In this document: piece after piece, positions 8,828-17,871 of the stretch | Layout of the letters: every line of letters starts with the position of its first letter | How positions within the stretch are numbered: the first letter of the stretch is position 1 | From: Vibrio panuliri | GTDB lineage: Bacteria; Pseudomonadota; Gammaproteobacteria; Enterobacterales; Vibrionaceae | Reading direction: 5' to 3' | NCBI RefSeq assembly: GCF_009938205.1 | Contig: NZ_AP019654.1 | Location: 868,001 to 932,000 of the forward strand | DNA length: 64,000 nucleotides | Notes under the pieces: generated by a model | Told to the model about the DNA's origin: nothing | What the model saw: the letters and a program-made list of their open reading frames with translations, nothing else | The model's database searches: none | Translations under genes and position numbers: made by a program

Positions 8828-10741
8828 ATGATAGGAGAGTTGGGTCATTTTAGTCTGATTTGGCTGGTGGTGAGCAGCACGCTAAGCTCACTTCATTATG
8901 CGTGGACAAAATATCTCACCGCGAAGAACGGTTTTCGAGGTGAGCCCATTCTCTCCTTTAATTGGATTGCGCGAGTCAATGCGTTCTTGGCGACCTTGGC
9001 GTTATTGCTGCTGATGCTGTTGTTTATTCAAGATCAGTTTCAGTACCACTATGTTGCGACTCACTCAAATCTCGCTTTACCGAACTATTTCAAAATTGCC
9101 GCTGTGTGGGGCGGACACCAAGGCTCGATGTTGTTTTGGGTGTTTACGCTCTCGGCTTGGTCAGCTCTGATTTCATGCACTCGTCATGCACGCTCACGTT
9201 TGATTCAAGATGTATTGTGGGTGATGACCATATTCGTCGCAGTGTTTGGTTGGTTTACATTACTGAGTTCTAATCCATTTGAGTTTTCCCCAGTGATGGT
9301 CGAGCAAGGTCGAGATCTTAATCCGATGCTGCAAGATATTGGATTAATCGTGCACCCACCGTTGCTTTACTTGGGGTACATCGGTTTTTCGACCGTTTTT
9401 GCTTTTGCTTTCGCCGCGTTACTGAACCCCAGTTACAATGAACAATGGGCTGAACTTTGCTTGCCTTGGGCTATCTCAGCTTGGCTATTTCTCACCTTAG
9501 GTATCTTATTGGGGTCATGGTGGGCATACAATGAGCTAGGCTGGGGAGGTTGGTGGTTTTGGGACCCAGTAGAAAACGCTTCTCTGCTTCCGTGGTTAAC
9601 AGGCACCGCTCTTTTGCACGCATTAGTTGCGGTAAGGCGAGAGAAACAGATGCAACTATGGGCGCTTTCCTTAGCGCTTATCACCTTCTGCCTTAGTATT
9701 TTAGGTACCTTTATTGTTCGATCTGGCATCTTGACCTCAGTGCATGCGTTTGCGGTTGACCCTGATAAGGGGATTGTGCTGCTACTTATTTTAGCGATTG
9801 CACTGTTAGTGGGGTTTGTATTGCTGCTGCATCGAAGTGATAAGATCAAAAGCGGTTGGATTTCTTCATTATTGAGCCGCAGTTATCTGGTTTTACTCGC
9901 GTTGGGGGGGCTGAGTGTGGCGACATTAACAGTGCTGCTCGGTACATTCTATCCCATGGTTTATCAGTTACTGGGATTTGGACAAATATCTGTCGGAGCC
10001 CCATATTTTAATACGCTTTTTGTCCCGTTAGCCTTGTTAATGCTGATCTTGCTGGGGATGGTTCCATTTATTAAATGGCAGGGTGGAACTCAACTCTCTT
10101 GGGTAAGAATATCTGCGCTGTGCGTGGTTGCGATGTCAGCCGGAGTGGCGCTCTATTGGTATCAAGTGGACTCAATGTATAGTGAGGTTGCTGTATTTTG
10201 GGCGCTTGGGGCTTGGGTTGTCGTTGGGCACTGCGTTGCGGGCGTTCGTTTGAAGCGGTGCAGTTTTATGCTGTTTGCTCATGTTGGCATCACTATAGGT
10301 TGTGTCGGCGCGATGATGAATGCGCACCACTCTTATGAAGTTAATCATAAGATGTCTCCCGGAACTTCAGTGCAAATGTCGGGTTGGCAGATAGAGTATC
10401 AAGACACCAATTGGTATGTTGGGAGCAATTACACAGCACAACAAGCAGCATTAATGTTTCGTCGAGGTGGGCAAAGTTTTCAACTGTTCCCTGAGCGTCG
10501 ACATTATCCTGTTAGAGTCATGAATATGAGCGAACCGGCGATTCACAGTGTCTGGAATGGGGATTTTTATGTCACATTGGGGCCTGCGGTTAGCTCGGGG
10601 GCTTACGCGATGAAAATACAGTTTCGTGCTTATATTGGTTGGATTTGGCTAGGGGCATGCTTAATGATTGCCGGAGCCATAGGAAGGTTGACTATTAGGC
10701 GAAGAGTTGAGGAGCGATTACGTGTTATTAAGCAAGCATAA
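8828..10741 (+). CDS. nrfE: NrfE, CcmF-family haem lyase subunit
   Basis: A large (about 637 residues) polytopic membrane protein of the CcmF/NrfE family. It takes part in covalent haem attachment, here probably to the CxxCK site of NrfA. The tryptophan-rich haem-handling signature GGWWFWDPVENASLLPW is present near residue 235, with conserved His in the flanking loops. ATG at 8828 is preferred over the TTG one codon earlier; only 3 bases separate it from the nrfD stop. A general CcmF would sit in a ccm operon, so this copy is most likely the Nrf-specific one. Confidence 0.9.
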   Translation: MIGELGHFSLIWLVVSSTLSSLHYAWTKYLTAKNGFRGEPILSFNWIARVNAFLATLALLLLMLLFIQDQFQYHYVATHSNLALPNYFKIAAVWGGHQGSMLFWVFTLSAWSALISCTRHARSRLIQDVLWVMTIFVAVFGWFTLLSSNPFEFSPVMVEQGRDLNPMLQDIGLIVHPPLLYLGYIGFSTVFAFAFAALLNPSYNEQWAELCLPWAISAWLFLTLGILLGSWWAYNELGWGGWWFWDPVENASLLPWLTGTALLHALVAVRREKQMQLWALSLALITFCLSILGTFIVRSGILTSVHAFAVDPDKGIVLLLILAIALLVGFVLLLHRSDKIKSGWISSLLSRSYLVLLALGGLSVATLTVLLGTFYPMVYQLLGFGQISVGAPYFNTLFVPLALLMLILLGMVPFIKWQGGTQLSWVRISALCVVAMSAGVALYWYQVDSMYSEVAVFWALGAWVVVGHCVAGVRLKRCSFMLFAHVGITIGCVGAMMNAHHSYEVNHKMSPGTSVQMSGWQIEYQDTNWYVGSNYTAQQAALMFRRGGQSFQLFPERRHYPVRVMNMSEPAIHSVWNGDFYVTLGPAVSSGAYAMKIQFRAYIGWIWLGACLMIAGAIGRLTIRRRVEERLRVIKQA

Positions 10742-11258
10742 AATAGCCATCTTTGTGACCCTCCTCAGTACTTTTATTGCGGTGTTGTTATGGGGAGTTC
10801 ATTCGCAGCGCATTGGTCCGCAAACCCAATCAACGGTTACGAACTTCCCCGAGCGAGAGATTGTGACGCTCTTGGAACAACAAGCATTCACGTCAAAGGC
10901 ACTATTTTCTGAGCCTTATCAAATCGTCAATGTCTGGGCATCATGGTGCGGTTATTGCCGAGCGGAGCACGGATTCTTACATCAAATTGCGAAAGAAGGT
11001 GTGCCGATTATCGGCCTCAATTATCGAGACCGTCGTTCTGCGGCGTTAAATTATCTTGGGCAACTGGGCAATCCGTATAAAGTGGTGATGTATGACCCAG
11101 ACGGTCGCCTAGCTATTGATCTTGGGGTCATCGGTACGCCAGAAACCTATTTAGTGAATCGTGCAGGAAACATCGTGTACAAGTTTTCTGGGGCGCTTGA
11201 TCAACGCGCATGGCAGCGACATTTTGCCAATTACTTTGCTCTCAAGGAGGAAGGTTAA
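10722..11258 (+). CDS. DsbE/CcmG-type thioredoxin of the nrf cluster
   Basis: A membrane-anchored (hydrophobic segment about residues 6-25) periplasmic thioredoxin-like protein with the redox motif WASWCGYC. Such proteins reduce the cysteine pair of apocytochromes before haem attachment. The GTG at 10722 is chosen because GAGGAG lies 7 bases before it; a TTG five codons earlier is less likely. The gene overlaps the end of nrfE, and its stop overlaps the nrfF start by one base. E. coli nrf lacks this gene, using the general DsbE instead. Confidence 0.85.
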   Translation: MLLSKHKIAIFVTLLSTFIAVLLWGVHSQRIGPQTQSTVTNFPEREIVTLLEQQAFTSKALFSEPYQIVNVWASWCGYCRAEHGFLHQIAKEGVPIIGLNYRDRRSAALNYLGQLGNPYKVVMYDPDGRLAIDLGVIGTPETYLVNRAGNIVYKFSGALDQRAWQRHFANYFALKEEG

Positions 11259-11692
11259 TGCGTTGGTGGTGGTTTTTTTGTTGTTTTATTTCGTCGCTGG
11301 CAATGGCGCAAGATGATTCTGTATTTGTTGCTGCAACTAGTGCGCACCAAACACAGGTGGCGTTGTTTAAGTTTGATTCGCCGGAGCTGCAGCAAAAAGC
11401 GATAACATTGGCAAAGTCGCTGCGTTGTCCACAGTGTCAAAATCAAAACTTAGTTGAGTCCAACTCACCGATTGCGCTTGATCTTCGTTTGGTGGTGTTT
11501 GAGATGATTAATCAAGGCAAAAGTGAACAGCAAGTCATTGATTATATGACCGCAAGGTTTGGTGACTTTGTTCTTTACAACCCTCCGCTCACTGTACGGA
11601 ACTCGTTATTGTGGGGATTGCCACTTTTGGTATTGCTAGCGTTTGTCTTTGGTTCGGCTTCGCGGGTGGTAAAAGGTCGTCACAAAAAATAA
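11258..11692 (+). CDS. nrfF: NrfF, CcmH-family haem lyase subunit
   Basis: About 144 residues with a signal peptide (RWWWFFCCFISSLAMAQ), then the CcmH-type domain with redox motif LRCPQCQNQ and a downstream helix bundle, and a C-terminal membrane segment (LLWGLPLLVLLAFVFGSA). It presents the NrfA haem-site cysteines to NrfE. ATG at 11258 is selected by a strong AAGGAGGAAGG ribosome site and the TAATG junction with the thioredoxin gene. It is the last gene of the nrf operon. Confidence 0.9.
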   Translation: MRWWWFFCCFISSLAMAQDDSVFVAATSAHQTQVALFKFDSPELQQKAITLAKSLRCPQCQNQNLVESNSPIALDLRLVVFEMINQGKSEQQVIDYMTARFGDFVLYNPPLTVRNSLLWGLPLLVLLAFVFGSASRVVKGRHKK

Positions 11693-11790
11693 CTGAGTTT
11701 TCACATTTGAACATCAAATATTGCTTTAGCCCTCATTGAAAGTTGGTATAGAGTGTCAACTCTTTTTCGATTTTTGGTAAGTCTCGTCCT

Positions 11791-12255
11791 TTGCTTTATT
11801 CAATAGAACAATACGATAAAAATGGTAACCTTCATGCGCCCAAATGGCTCTGGCTCGGCTGGATGCTCTTAGCGAAAGCGTGGGTTGTTTTTATTGTTGC
11901 CGGTGTCAGCCGCGATAGCGGAAACACCATTTTGAGCTATGTTTATCCTGATCATAATATGCTCTATCTTGGTTTAGTCATGGGATTGCCAAGTATTGCG
12001 CTAATGTGGTTGATTAGTTTGCGCTCGCCAGAACGGCGCTGGGCAGGAAAACTGGTCTCGTGGGGTAAACCCATCACCTTGTTGACGACATTAAGTCAGC
12101 TGACGCAAAGCCTTTATCATGTCTACTTGCAAGCGGGTGAGTTTAGTTGGGCCAACGGCGTGATTATGTTAGTGCTACTTTGGTTTGCCATTTACGTACA
12201 TCGCAGTAAAACCGTGAGAGATTGCTTTAAGCTTAATCAAACCAGCGCCTCTTAG
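11791..12255 (+). CDS. yfeZ: DUF2919 family membrane protein (YfeZ-like)
   Basis: A 154-residue protein with about four hydrophobic segments (near 19-40, 58-76, 92-110, 125-142). The N-terminal YDKNGNLHAPKWLW resembles the DUF2919 family, to which E. coli YfeZ belongs. No function is known. It lies just upstream of the Dyp-type peroxidase gene; yfeZ and yfeX are also near neighbours in E. coli, which supports the assignment. The start is TTG. Confidence 0.7.
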   Translation: MLYSIEQYDKNGNLHAPKWLWLGWMLLAKAWVVFIVAGVSRDSGNTILSYVYPDHNMLYLGLVMGLPSIALMWLISLRSPERRWAGKLVSWGKPITLLTTLSQLTQSLYHVYLQAGEFSWANGVIMLVLLWFAIYVHRSKTVRDCFKLNQTSAS

Positions 12256-12359
12256 GCTGGCCAGAGTATGAGATCACACAGATATAACTGATCATAATCA
12301 ATACGCAACACTCAATAACGACTACACTGAGCAAAATTAAAATAATGAGGAACAATGAA

Positions 12360-13262
12360 ATGTCACAGCCTCAAACGGCCATCCTTCCAGAAGCGGAACC
12401 ATTCGCACACTACACGTTACTGAAAGTTCGTCAAAACTCAGAAAAGGTGTTGGCGCAACTACAGGCATTACCAGCGCTTGTGGAAGAACTGAATCAACAG
12501 CAAGAGAATGCTAAACTGACGCTATCCATTGCGTTTACGCACGGTTTTTGGAGCCAACTTAACCAAGCAGTACCAGCGGAGCTTATTGAGTTCCCGCAGC
12601 TTGGCGAGGGCGATGTTGTTGCTCCAAGCAGCGATGTTGATGTTTTGGTTCACCTTCACTCTAACCGCCATGATCTTCACTTTTACGTAATGCGTAAGTT
12701 GCTTGCCGAAATTGCAGATGATGTAAACGTCGTTGATGAGACCGCTGGTTTCCGTTACCTTGACGCACGTGATATGACAATGTTTATTGACGGTACTGAA
12801 AACCCGAAAGAAGGTGCTCGTCAAGAAGTCGCTATCATTCCAGAAGGTGAGTTTGTCGGCGGTAGCTACGTGATGGTGCAACGCTTTATTCACAATCTCC
12901 CAGCATGGAACCGTTTAAACATCTCAGCTCAGGAAAAAGTGATTGGTCGTACCAAACCTGATTCTATTGAGCTAGACGATGTACCTGCAGCATCTCACGT
13001 AGGTCGTGTGGACATTAAAGAAGAAGGCAAAGGGCTTAAAATTGTTCGCCACAGCTTGCCATACGGCACAGCGAGCGGTGAGCATGGTCTACTGTTTATC
13101 GCCTACTGCAATACGCTACATAACTTCAAAGCGATGTTAGAAAGTATGTATGGCGTGACAGACGGTAAAACTGACCAACTTCTACGTTTTACTCATGCTG
13201 TAACAGGCGCCTATTTCTTTGCCCCAAGCAGCGATATGTTGCAAAAACTGGCAGTGAAATAA
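12360..13262 (+). CDS. yfeX: Dyp-type peroxidase (YfeX-like)
   Basis: A 300-residue cytoplasmic haem protein of the dye-decolourising peroxidase family, which oxidises substrates with hydrogen peroxide; deferrochelatase activity claimed for E. coli YfeX is disputed. The family motif with the distal catalytic Asp is seen as FIDGTENP (about residue 143). The likely proximal haem His is in AASHVGRVD, and the distal Arg in IVRHSLPYG. The start at 12360 (MSQPQTAILPEAEPF) lines up with the E. coli start; an ATG five codons earlier is possible. It is followed by a strong terminator. Confidence 0.9.
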   Translation: MSQPQTAILPEAEPFAHYTLLKVRQNSEKVLAQLQALPALVEELNQQQENAKLTLSIAFTHGFWSQLNQAVPAELIEFPQLGEGDVVAPSSDVDVLVHLHSNRHDLHFYVMRKLLAEIADDVNVVDETAGFRYLDARDMTMFIDGTENPKEGARQEVAIIPEGEFVGGSYVMVQRFIHNLPAWNRLNISAQEKVIGRTKPDSIELDDVPAASHVGRVDIKEEGKGLKIVRHSLPYGTASGEHGLLFIAYCNTLHNFKAMLESMYGVTDGKTDQLLRFTHAVTGAYFFAPSSDMLQKLAVK

Positions 13263-13280
13263 GTAGCGATTACTTGCAGA

Positions 13281-13309
13281 AAGAGCCGAGCTTTAGCTCG
13301 GCTTTTTTG
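13281..13309 (+). terminator. Intrinsic terminator after the Dyp-type peroxidase gene
   Basis: AGCCGAGC-TTTA-GCTCGGCT stem-loop followed by a T6 run, separating this gene from the flagellin locus. Confidence 0.92.
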
Positions 13310-13366
13310 TACCCTAAATCTGTAAACGGATTTTCCCGTTGGTATAGAAAGCAATGAAAAAATGGT

Positions 13367-13392
13367 TAAAGTTTTACCCGTTTAGCCGATAA
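13367..13392 (+). promoter_or_regulatory. Sigma-28 (FliA) promoter of flaF
   Basis: TAAAGTTT-N10-GCCGATAA. Both elements match the sigma-28 consensus exactly; the spacer is one base shorter than the usual 11. It ends 31 bp before the flaF start codon. Confidence 0.85.
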
Positions 13393-13423
13393 CTAGGTAA
13401 TCCCTTATTCTTTTGGTAGACCC

Positions 13424-14557
13424 ATGACCATTACTGTTAATACCAATGTTGCCGCAATGAGCGCGCAGCGCCATCTTGGCAATGCGACCCATTTGCTCAA
13501 CCAATCTTTGGAGAGATTGGCGTCAGGCAGTCGGATTAACAGTGCAAAAGATGATGCCGCGGGTTTGCAAATATCCAATCGCTTAGAGTCTCAGATCAGT
13601 GGTCTTGATGTTGCAATGCGCAACGCCAACGACGGTATCTCGATTATGCAAACGGCAGAAGGGGCGATGAAAGAATCGACCAATATTCTGCAACGTATGC
13701 GAGACCTCTCCTTACAGTCGTCTAACGGTGCAAATAGTCATTCAGAGCGAGTCGCTTTGCAGGAAGAAATGACAGCTTTGAACGATGAACTGAACAGAAT
13801 TGCTGAAACGACCTCTTTTGGTGGGCAAAAATTGCTCAATGGCTCATTTAAAGATGCAGCTTTTCAAATTGGTGCAAGTTCAGGTGAAGCGGTACAAGTG
13901 ACACTCAAAAATATGCGTACCGATGGTATCGATATGGGCGGTTTTAGCTATATAGCGGCGGCGAAAGTAGCACCTGATTGGGAGGTGACGGCCGGTAAGC
14001 AACAACTCAATATGAGCTATACCAATGCCAGAGGAGAGCAAGAGACGATTCAAATTGAAGCCAAAGTAGGGGACGATATTGAGGAGCTTGCTACCTATAT
14101 TAACGGTCAAACAGACAAGGTATCAGCGTCGGTGAATGACGAAGGTCAACTTCAAGTCTATATGGCTGGCAAAGAAACGTCCGGTACGATTAACTTTACA
14201 GGCAGTCTAGCCAATCAGCTGAGTCTTAACTTAAGTGGTTATGAAGCGGTTGATAATTTGGATATCACGGATGTGGGAGGCGCACAGCGAGCCGTTTCCG
14301 TTATCGATACAGCACTGAACTATGTGGATAGCCACCGCGCTGAACTCGGGGCGACGCAAAACCGTTTCGGTCACGCTGTTAATAATCTTAGTAATATCAG
14401 TGAGAACCTTTCGGCTTCAAACAGCCGCATTAAAGACACTGACTATGCCAAAGAAACCACCCAGATGCTTAAGCAACAAATTTTGCAGCAAGTCAGTACC
14501 TCTATCTTGGCCCAGGCGAAACAACAGCCGAATTTGGCCCTGACGTTACTTGGCTAG
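13424..14557 (+). CDS. flaF: Polar flagellin (FlaF type)
   Basis: A 377-residue flagellin. The conserved N-terminal D0/D1 part ([39 protein letters not shown]) and C-terminal D1/D0 part ([17 protein letters not shown]) fold together in the filament core; the middle is the exposed variable region. It is the first of three tandem flagellin genes, and by order corresponds to flaF of V. parahaemolyticus. It diverges most from the other two, for example N-terminal SAQRHLGN where they have TAQRY. By eye its codon choice is less uniform than in flaB, suggesting a minor filament component. Confidence 0.88.
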   Translation: MTITVNTNVAAMSAQRHLGNATHLLNQSLERLASGSRINSAKDDAAGLQISNRLESQISGLDVAMRNANDGISIMQTAEGAMKESTNILQRMRDLSLQSSNGANSHSERVALQEEMTALNDELNRIAETTSFGGQKLLNGSFKDAAFQIGASSGEAVQVTLKNMRTDGIDMGGFSYIAAAKVAPDWEVTAGKQQLNMSYTNARGEQETIQIEAKVGDDIEELATYINGQTDKVSASVNDEGQLQVYMAGKETSGTINFTGSLANQLSLNLSGYEAVDNLDITDVGGAQRAVSVIDTALNYVDSHRAELGATQNRFGHAVNNLSNISENLSASNSRIKDTDYAKETTQMLKQQILQQVSTSILAQAKQQPNLALTLLG

Positions 14558-14691
14558 TCTCAAAAAAGAGAATCTTATCGGCAGCATGGTCGATAGCTTG
14601 AGTGGAAATTTCAATATTTCTCTGTTTTTATCCATTTCGTCACACTAATCCCGTCAAAAGTCTTTTTCTGAAAAAAAACGCATTTTTTTTC

Positions 14692-14718
14692 TAAAGGTTT
14701 CCAAATCGGTGCCGTTAA
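14692..14718 (+). promoter_or_regulatory. Sigma-28 (FliA) promoter of flaB
   Basis: TAAAGGTT-N11-GCCGTTAA; close to the TAAAGTTT-N11-GCCGATAA consensus with correct spacing. It predicts an mRNA leader of roughly 75 bases before flaB. Confidence 0.85.
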
Positions 14719-14744
14719 TAGAAGTAACTTTGAGAGAACTACTT

Positions 14745-14792
14745 GGTTTTCCGAGACGTCGGAAACCGGAAACATCGGAAAATCAATTGGAG
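14745..14792 (+). promoter_or_regulatory. flaB 5' leader with hairpin and repeated GGA motifs
   Basis: The leader contains a TTTTCCGA-GACG-TCGGAAA hairpin. GGA triplets occur at 14761, 14768, 14777 and 14789, the last within the ribosome-binding site. Such spacing suits a CsrA-type RNA-binding regulator; this is an inference from pattern only. Confidence 0.4.
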
Positions 14793-14800
14793 AAACCACC

Positions 14801-15943
14801 ATGGCAGTGAATGTAAATACTAACGTTTCAGCAATGACAGCTCAGCGCTACCTTAACCAAGCAACTAGCGCGCAACAAACTTCGATGGAGCGTCTATCGT
14901 CTGGTTCAAAAATCAACAGCGCAAAAGACGATGCAGCTGGTCTACAAATTTCTAACCGTTTGAATGTACAAAGTCGCGGTCTAGATGTAGCAGTACGTAA
15001 CGCTAATGACGGTATCTCTATCGCTCAAACCGCTGAAGGCGCGATGAACGAAACGACAAATATCCTGCAACGTATGCGTGACCTATCGCTACAATCTGCG
15101 AACGGTTCAAACTCGAAATCTGAGCGCGTAGCAATCCAAGAAGAAGTAACAGCACTAAATGACGAACTAAACCGTATTGCTGAAACGACTTCATTCGGTG
15201 GTAACAAACTACTGAACGGTACGTTTACGACTAAATCAATGCAGATCGGCGCTGATAACGGTGAAGCAGTAATGCTGACTCTAAATGACATGCGCAGTGA
15301 TAATGCACAGATGGGTGGTACTAGCTACAAAGCATCAGCTGAAAACGCAAAAGACAAAGATTGGTCAGTAGCGGCAGACAAGAACGTTCTTGAAATCACT
15401 CTGACTGAAAAAGGCGCAGCAGCTCCAGAAACAATCTCAATCGAAGCGAAAGCGGGTGATGACATTGAAGAGCTAGCAACTTACATCAACGGTCAGACTG
15501 ACAAAGTAACAGCGTCTGTTGATGAAGAAGGTCGTCTACAAGTGTTTGCTGGTTCAAACAACGTTGATGGTGCAGTGAGCTTTGGTGGTTCACTATCTGG
15601 CGAACTAGGTATGAGCGCGGGTACTGCGGTAACGGTTGATAAAATCGACGTAACAACAGTAGGCGGTTCACAAGAATCTGTTGCTGTTATCGACTCAGCG
15701 CTTAAGTATGTTGATAGCCACCGTGCAGAGCTAGGTGCATTCCAAAACCGTTTTGAACATGCAATCAACAACCTAGACAACATCAACGAAAACGTAAATG
15801 CGTCTAAGAGCCGTATCAAAGATACTGATTTCGCGAAAGAAACGACTGCACTAACTAAGTCGCAAATTCTTTCTCAAGCTTCAAGCTCTATCTTGGCACA
15901 AGCAAAACAAGCGCCAAACTCAGCATTGAGCTTACTAGGTTAA
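14801..15943 (+). CDS. flaB: Polar flagellin (FlaB type)
   Basis: A 380-residue flagellin with the conserved ends [18 protein letters not shown] and [17 protein letters not shown]. Codon choice is strikingly uniform (CTA or CTG for Leu, CGT for Arg, AAC for Asn, GGT for Gly), as expected for a very abundant protein, and more so than in flaF. Own sigma-28 promoter, own strong terminator: it is transcribed as a single gene. Names flaB/flaA follow the V. parahaemolyticus order and may differ in other species. Confidence 0.9.
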
Positions 15944-15959
15944 TCCCTAGCATGATTAG

Positions 15960-15989
15960 AAAAATCCAGCTTCGGCTGGATTTTTTTTA
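15960..15989 (+). terminator. Intrinsic terminator after flaB
   Basis: AATCCAGC-TTCG-GCTGGATT stem with a UUCG tetraloop followed by a T-run; very strong. Confidence 0.95.
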
Positions 15990-16106
15990 TTTCAGCATAG
16001 CCAAACGGTTGGGCCATGATGAGACAACAAGTGACAAAAGATTTTGGAGAGAAATCACGTTTCTGTTTGCCGATGCAAAAATAAACGAAAAAAGTTAAAT
16101 TTTTCC

Positions 16107-16133
16107 TAAAGGTTATATTTCTTTGGTCGTTAA
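16107..16133 (+). promoter_or_regulatory. Sigma-28 (FliA) promoter of flaA
   Basis: TAAAGGTT-N11-GTCGTTAA; same -35 element as the flaB promoter, with a G/T change in the -10 element. It predicts a leader of about 70 bases before flaA. Confidence 0.8.
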
Positions 16134-16150
16134 AGGACTGAGAGAAATGA

Positions 16151-16197
16151 TATGCATTGAAGTGAGGTGAGAGACACGGAGATGCATAGCCCTATGC
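16151..16197 (+). promoter_or_regulatory. flaA 5' leader with competing stem arms
   Basis: TATGCAT (16151-16157), ATGCATA (16182-16188) and TATGC (16193-16197) allow the middle arm to pair with either the upstream or the downstream one. The downstream hairpin lies directly before the AAGGAG ribosome site. Function is inferred only from complementarity. Confidence 0.3.
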
Positions 16198-16212
16198 CTA
16201 AGGAGATCAAAT

Positions 16213-17346
16213 ATGGCAATCAACGTAAACACTAACGTGTCTGCGATGACAGCACAGCGCTATGTCAACAATGCAACCGACGGGATGCAGAAGTCGATGG
16301 AGCGCTTGTCATCAGGTTACAAAATCAACAGCGCAAAAGATGATGCAGCAGGTCTGCAGATTTCAAACCGTTTAACTTCTCAAAGTCGCGGTTTGGATAT
16401 GGCGGTGAAAAATGCCAATGATGGTATTTCAATTTCACAAACCGCAGAAGGTGCAATGAATGAAACAACAAACATTCTGCAACGTATGCGCGACCTTGCT
16501 TTGCAATCATCAAATGGCTCTAACTCACGTTCAGAACGAATTGCGATTCAAGAAGAAGTGACGGCATTAAACGATGAGCTTAATCGTATTGCTGAAACCA
16601 CTTCATTTGGTGGCAACAAACTTCTGAATGGTCAGTTTGGCAGCAAATCTTTCCAAATCGGAGCGGGCTCAGGTGAAGCTGTGCAACTTAGCATGGGTAA
16701 CATGCGCTCAGATACTGCAGATATGGGTGGTAAAGCTTATACAGTGACCACTGGTAAAGCAGCGGATTGGCGTGTTGCCGCAGATAAAACTGACATCACA
16801 TTGAACTACACTGATGTTCATGGTGAAGCGAAAGCGTTAACCATTAATGCTAAAGCGGGTGATGATGTTGAACAACTTGCCACTTACATCAATGGTCAAA
16901 GTGACGATGTTAAAGCGTCGATTGGCGAAGATGGCAAGATGCAGCTTTTTGCAGCAACCAACAAGATCAAAGGCGACGTCACCATTGGTGGTGACCTAGG
17001 TAATGACCTTGGTTTCGGTGCAGCAAAAGAAGTCACCGTTGCGGATGTGGATGTAACCTCGGTTGCTGGCTCTCAGCTAGCGGTTTCAGTGATTGATGGT
17101 GCGCTAAAATCTGTTGATAGCCAACGAGCATCTCTTGGTGCATTCCAGAATCGCTTTGAGCATGCAATCAATAACTTAGACAATATCAATGAAAACGTGA
17201 ATGCGTCTCGCGGCCGTATTCTTGATACTGACTATGCAAAAGAAACGACCCAAATGACGAAATCGCAGATCCTGCAGCAAGCGAGTACTTCTGTACTTGC
17301 ACAAGCTAAGCAGACTCCGACTGCCGCATTGAGCCTTTTGGGTTAA
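16213..17346 (+). CDS. flaA: Polar flagellin (FlaA type)
   Basis: A 377-residue flagellin, closest to flaB in its N-terminal 170 residues ([35 protein letters not shown]) and C-terminus ([17 protein letters not shown]). It diverges in the central exposed part around residues 175-290. It is last of the flagellin trio and directly upstream of flaG; without a classic terminator between them, some read-through into flaG-fliD is likely. Confidence 0.9.
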   Translation: MAINVNTNVSAMTAQRYVNNATDGMQKSMERLSSGYKINSAKDDAAGLQISNRLTSQSRGLDMAVKNANDGISISQTAEGAMNETTNILQRMRDLALQSSNGSNSRSERIAIQEEVTALNDELNRIAETTSFGGNKLLNGQFGSKSFQIGAGSGEAVQLSMGNMRSDTADMGGKAYTVTTGKAADWRVAADKTDITLNYTDVHGEAKALTINAKAGDDVEQLATYINGQSDDVKASIGEDGKMQLFAATNKIKGDVTIGGDLGNDLGFGAAKEVTVADVDVTSVAGSQLAVSVIDGALKSVDSQRASLGAFQNRFEHAINNLDNINENVNASRGRILDTDYAKETTQMTKSQILQQASTSVLAQAKQTPTAALSLLG

Positions 17347-17368
17347 AGCGTAACAATGCCGAGCCGAC

Positions 17369-17400
17369 TAGGTAAGTGATGATGATCTAACGCTTACCTA
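17369..17400 (+). repeat. Inverted repeat between flaA and flaG
   Basis: TAGGTAAG and CTTACCTA form an 8-bp perfect stem (10 with wobble) around a 12-16 base loop. No T-run follows, so it is not a classic terminator; it could stabilise the flaA mRNA end or weaken read-through. Confidence 0.5.
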
Positions 17401-17421
17401 TGAGGTGGAAGGGAGATTGTA

Positions 17422-17850
17422 ATGGAAATACCTTCTTACACATCGAACATCCAGTCTTATGGCTCACAAGGTGGCACTAAAATTGCTTCGGATTATGATA
17501 ATCCGCAAGGCATTTCTTCTGCTTCACAGAAAGCAGTCGCGTCTGAAATGGACCAGTTGACCTCTCGAGAGGTTGAGCAAGCAACGGAAGTTATTCAGTC
17601 TAGGCAGAAGCTTTCTGAGCAAGAGCGCGAAAAAGTCGTAGAGCAGATGAATGAATTTATCTCTTCTATGCAAACTGGTTTGTCGTTTCGTTCTGATGAG
17701 CAATCAGGGCGAAATGTCGTGACTATTTATGAGCAGAGTACTGGTGAAATCATTCGTCAGATACCGGATGAGGAAATGCTAGAAGTCTTGCGACGTCTTA
17801 GAGAGCAAACAGCCAGATACTCTTCTGGATTGTTAATCGATAAGGTGTAA
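17422..17850 (+). CDS. flaG: Flagellar protein FlaG
   Basis: A 142-residue FlaG-family protein. The conserved domain is in the C-terminal half: VEQMNEFISSMQTGLSFRSD, then the IRQIPDEEMLEVLRRL helix typical of the family. The N-terminal 40 residues are low-complexity and Ser/Gln-rich. FlaG influences filament length in other bacteria; its exact role is not known. It sits between flaA and fliD, 21 bp before fliD, with GGAAGGGAG as ribosome site. Confidence 0.88.
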   Translation: MEIPSYTSNIQSYGSQGGTKIASDYDNPQGISSASQKAVASEMDQLTSREVEQATEVIQSRQKLSEQEREKVVEQMNEFISSMQTGLSFRSDEQSGRNVVTIYEQSTGEIIRQIPDEEMLEVLRRLREQTARYSSGLLIDKV

Positions 17851-17871
17851 TCGTATATTTGAGGTGATTGA

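Noticed and set aside
17369..17400. Hairpin after flaA considered as a Rho-independent terminator
   Set aside because: No T-run follows the stem, unlike the flaB terminator; kept only as an inverted repeat.
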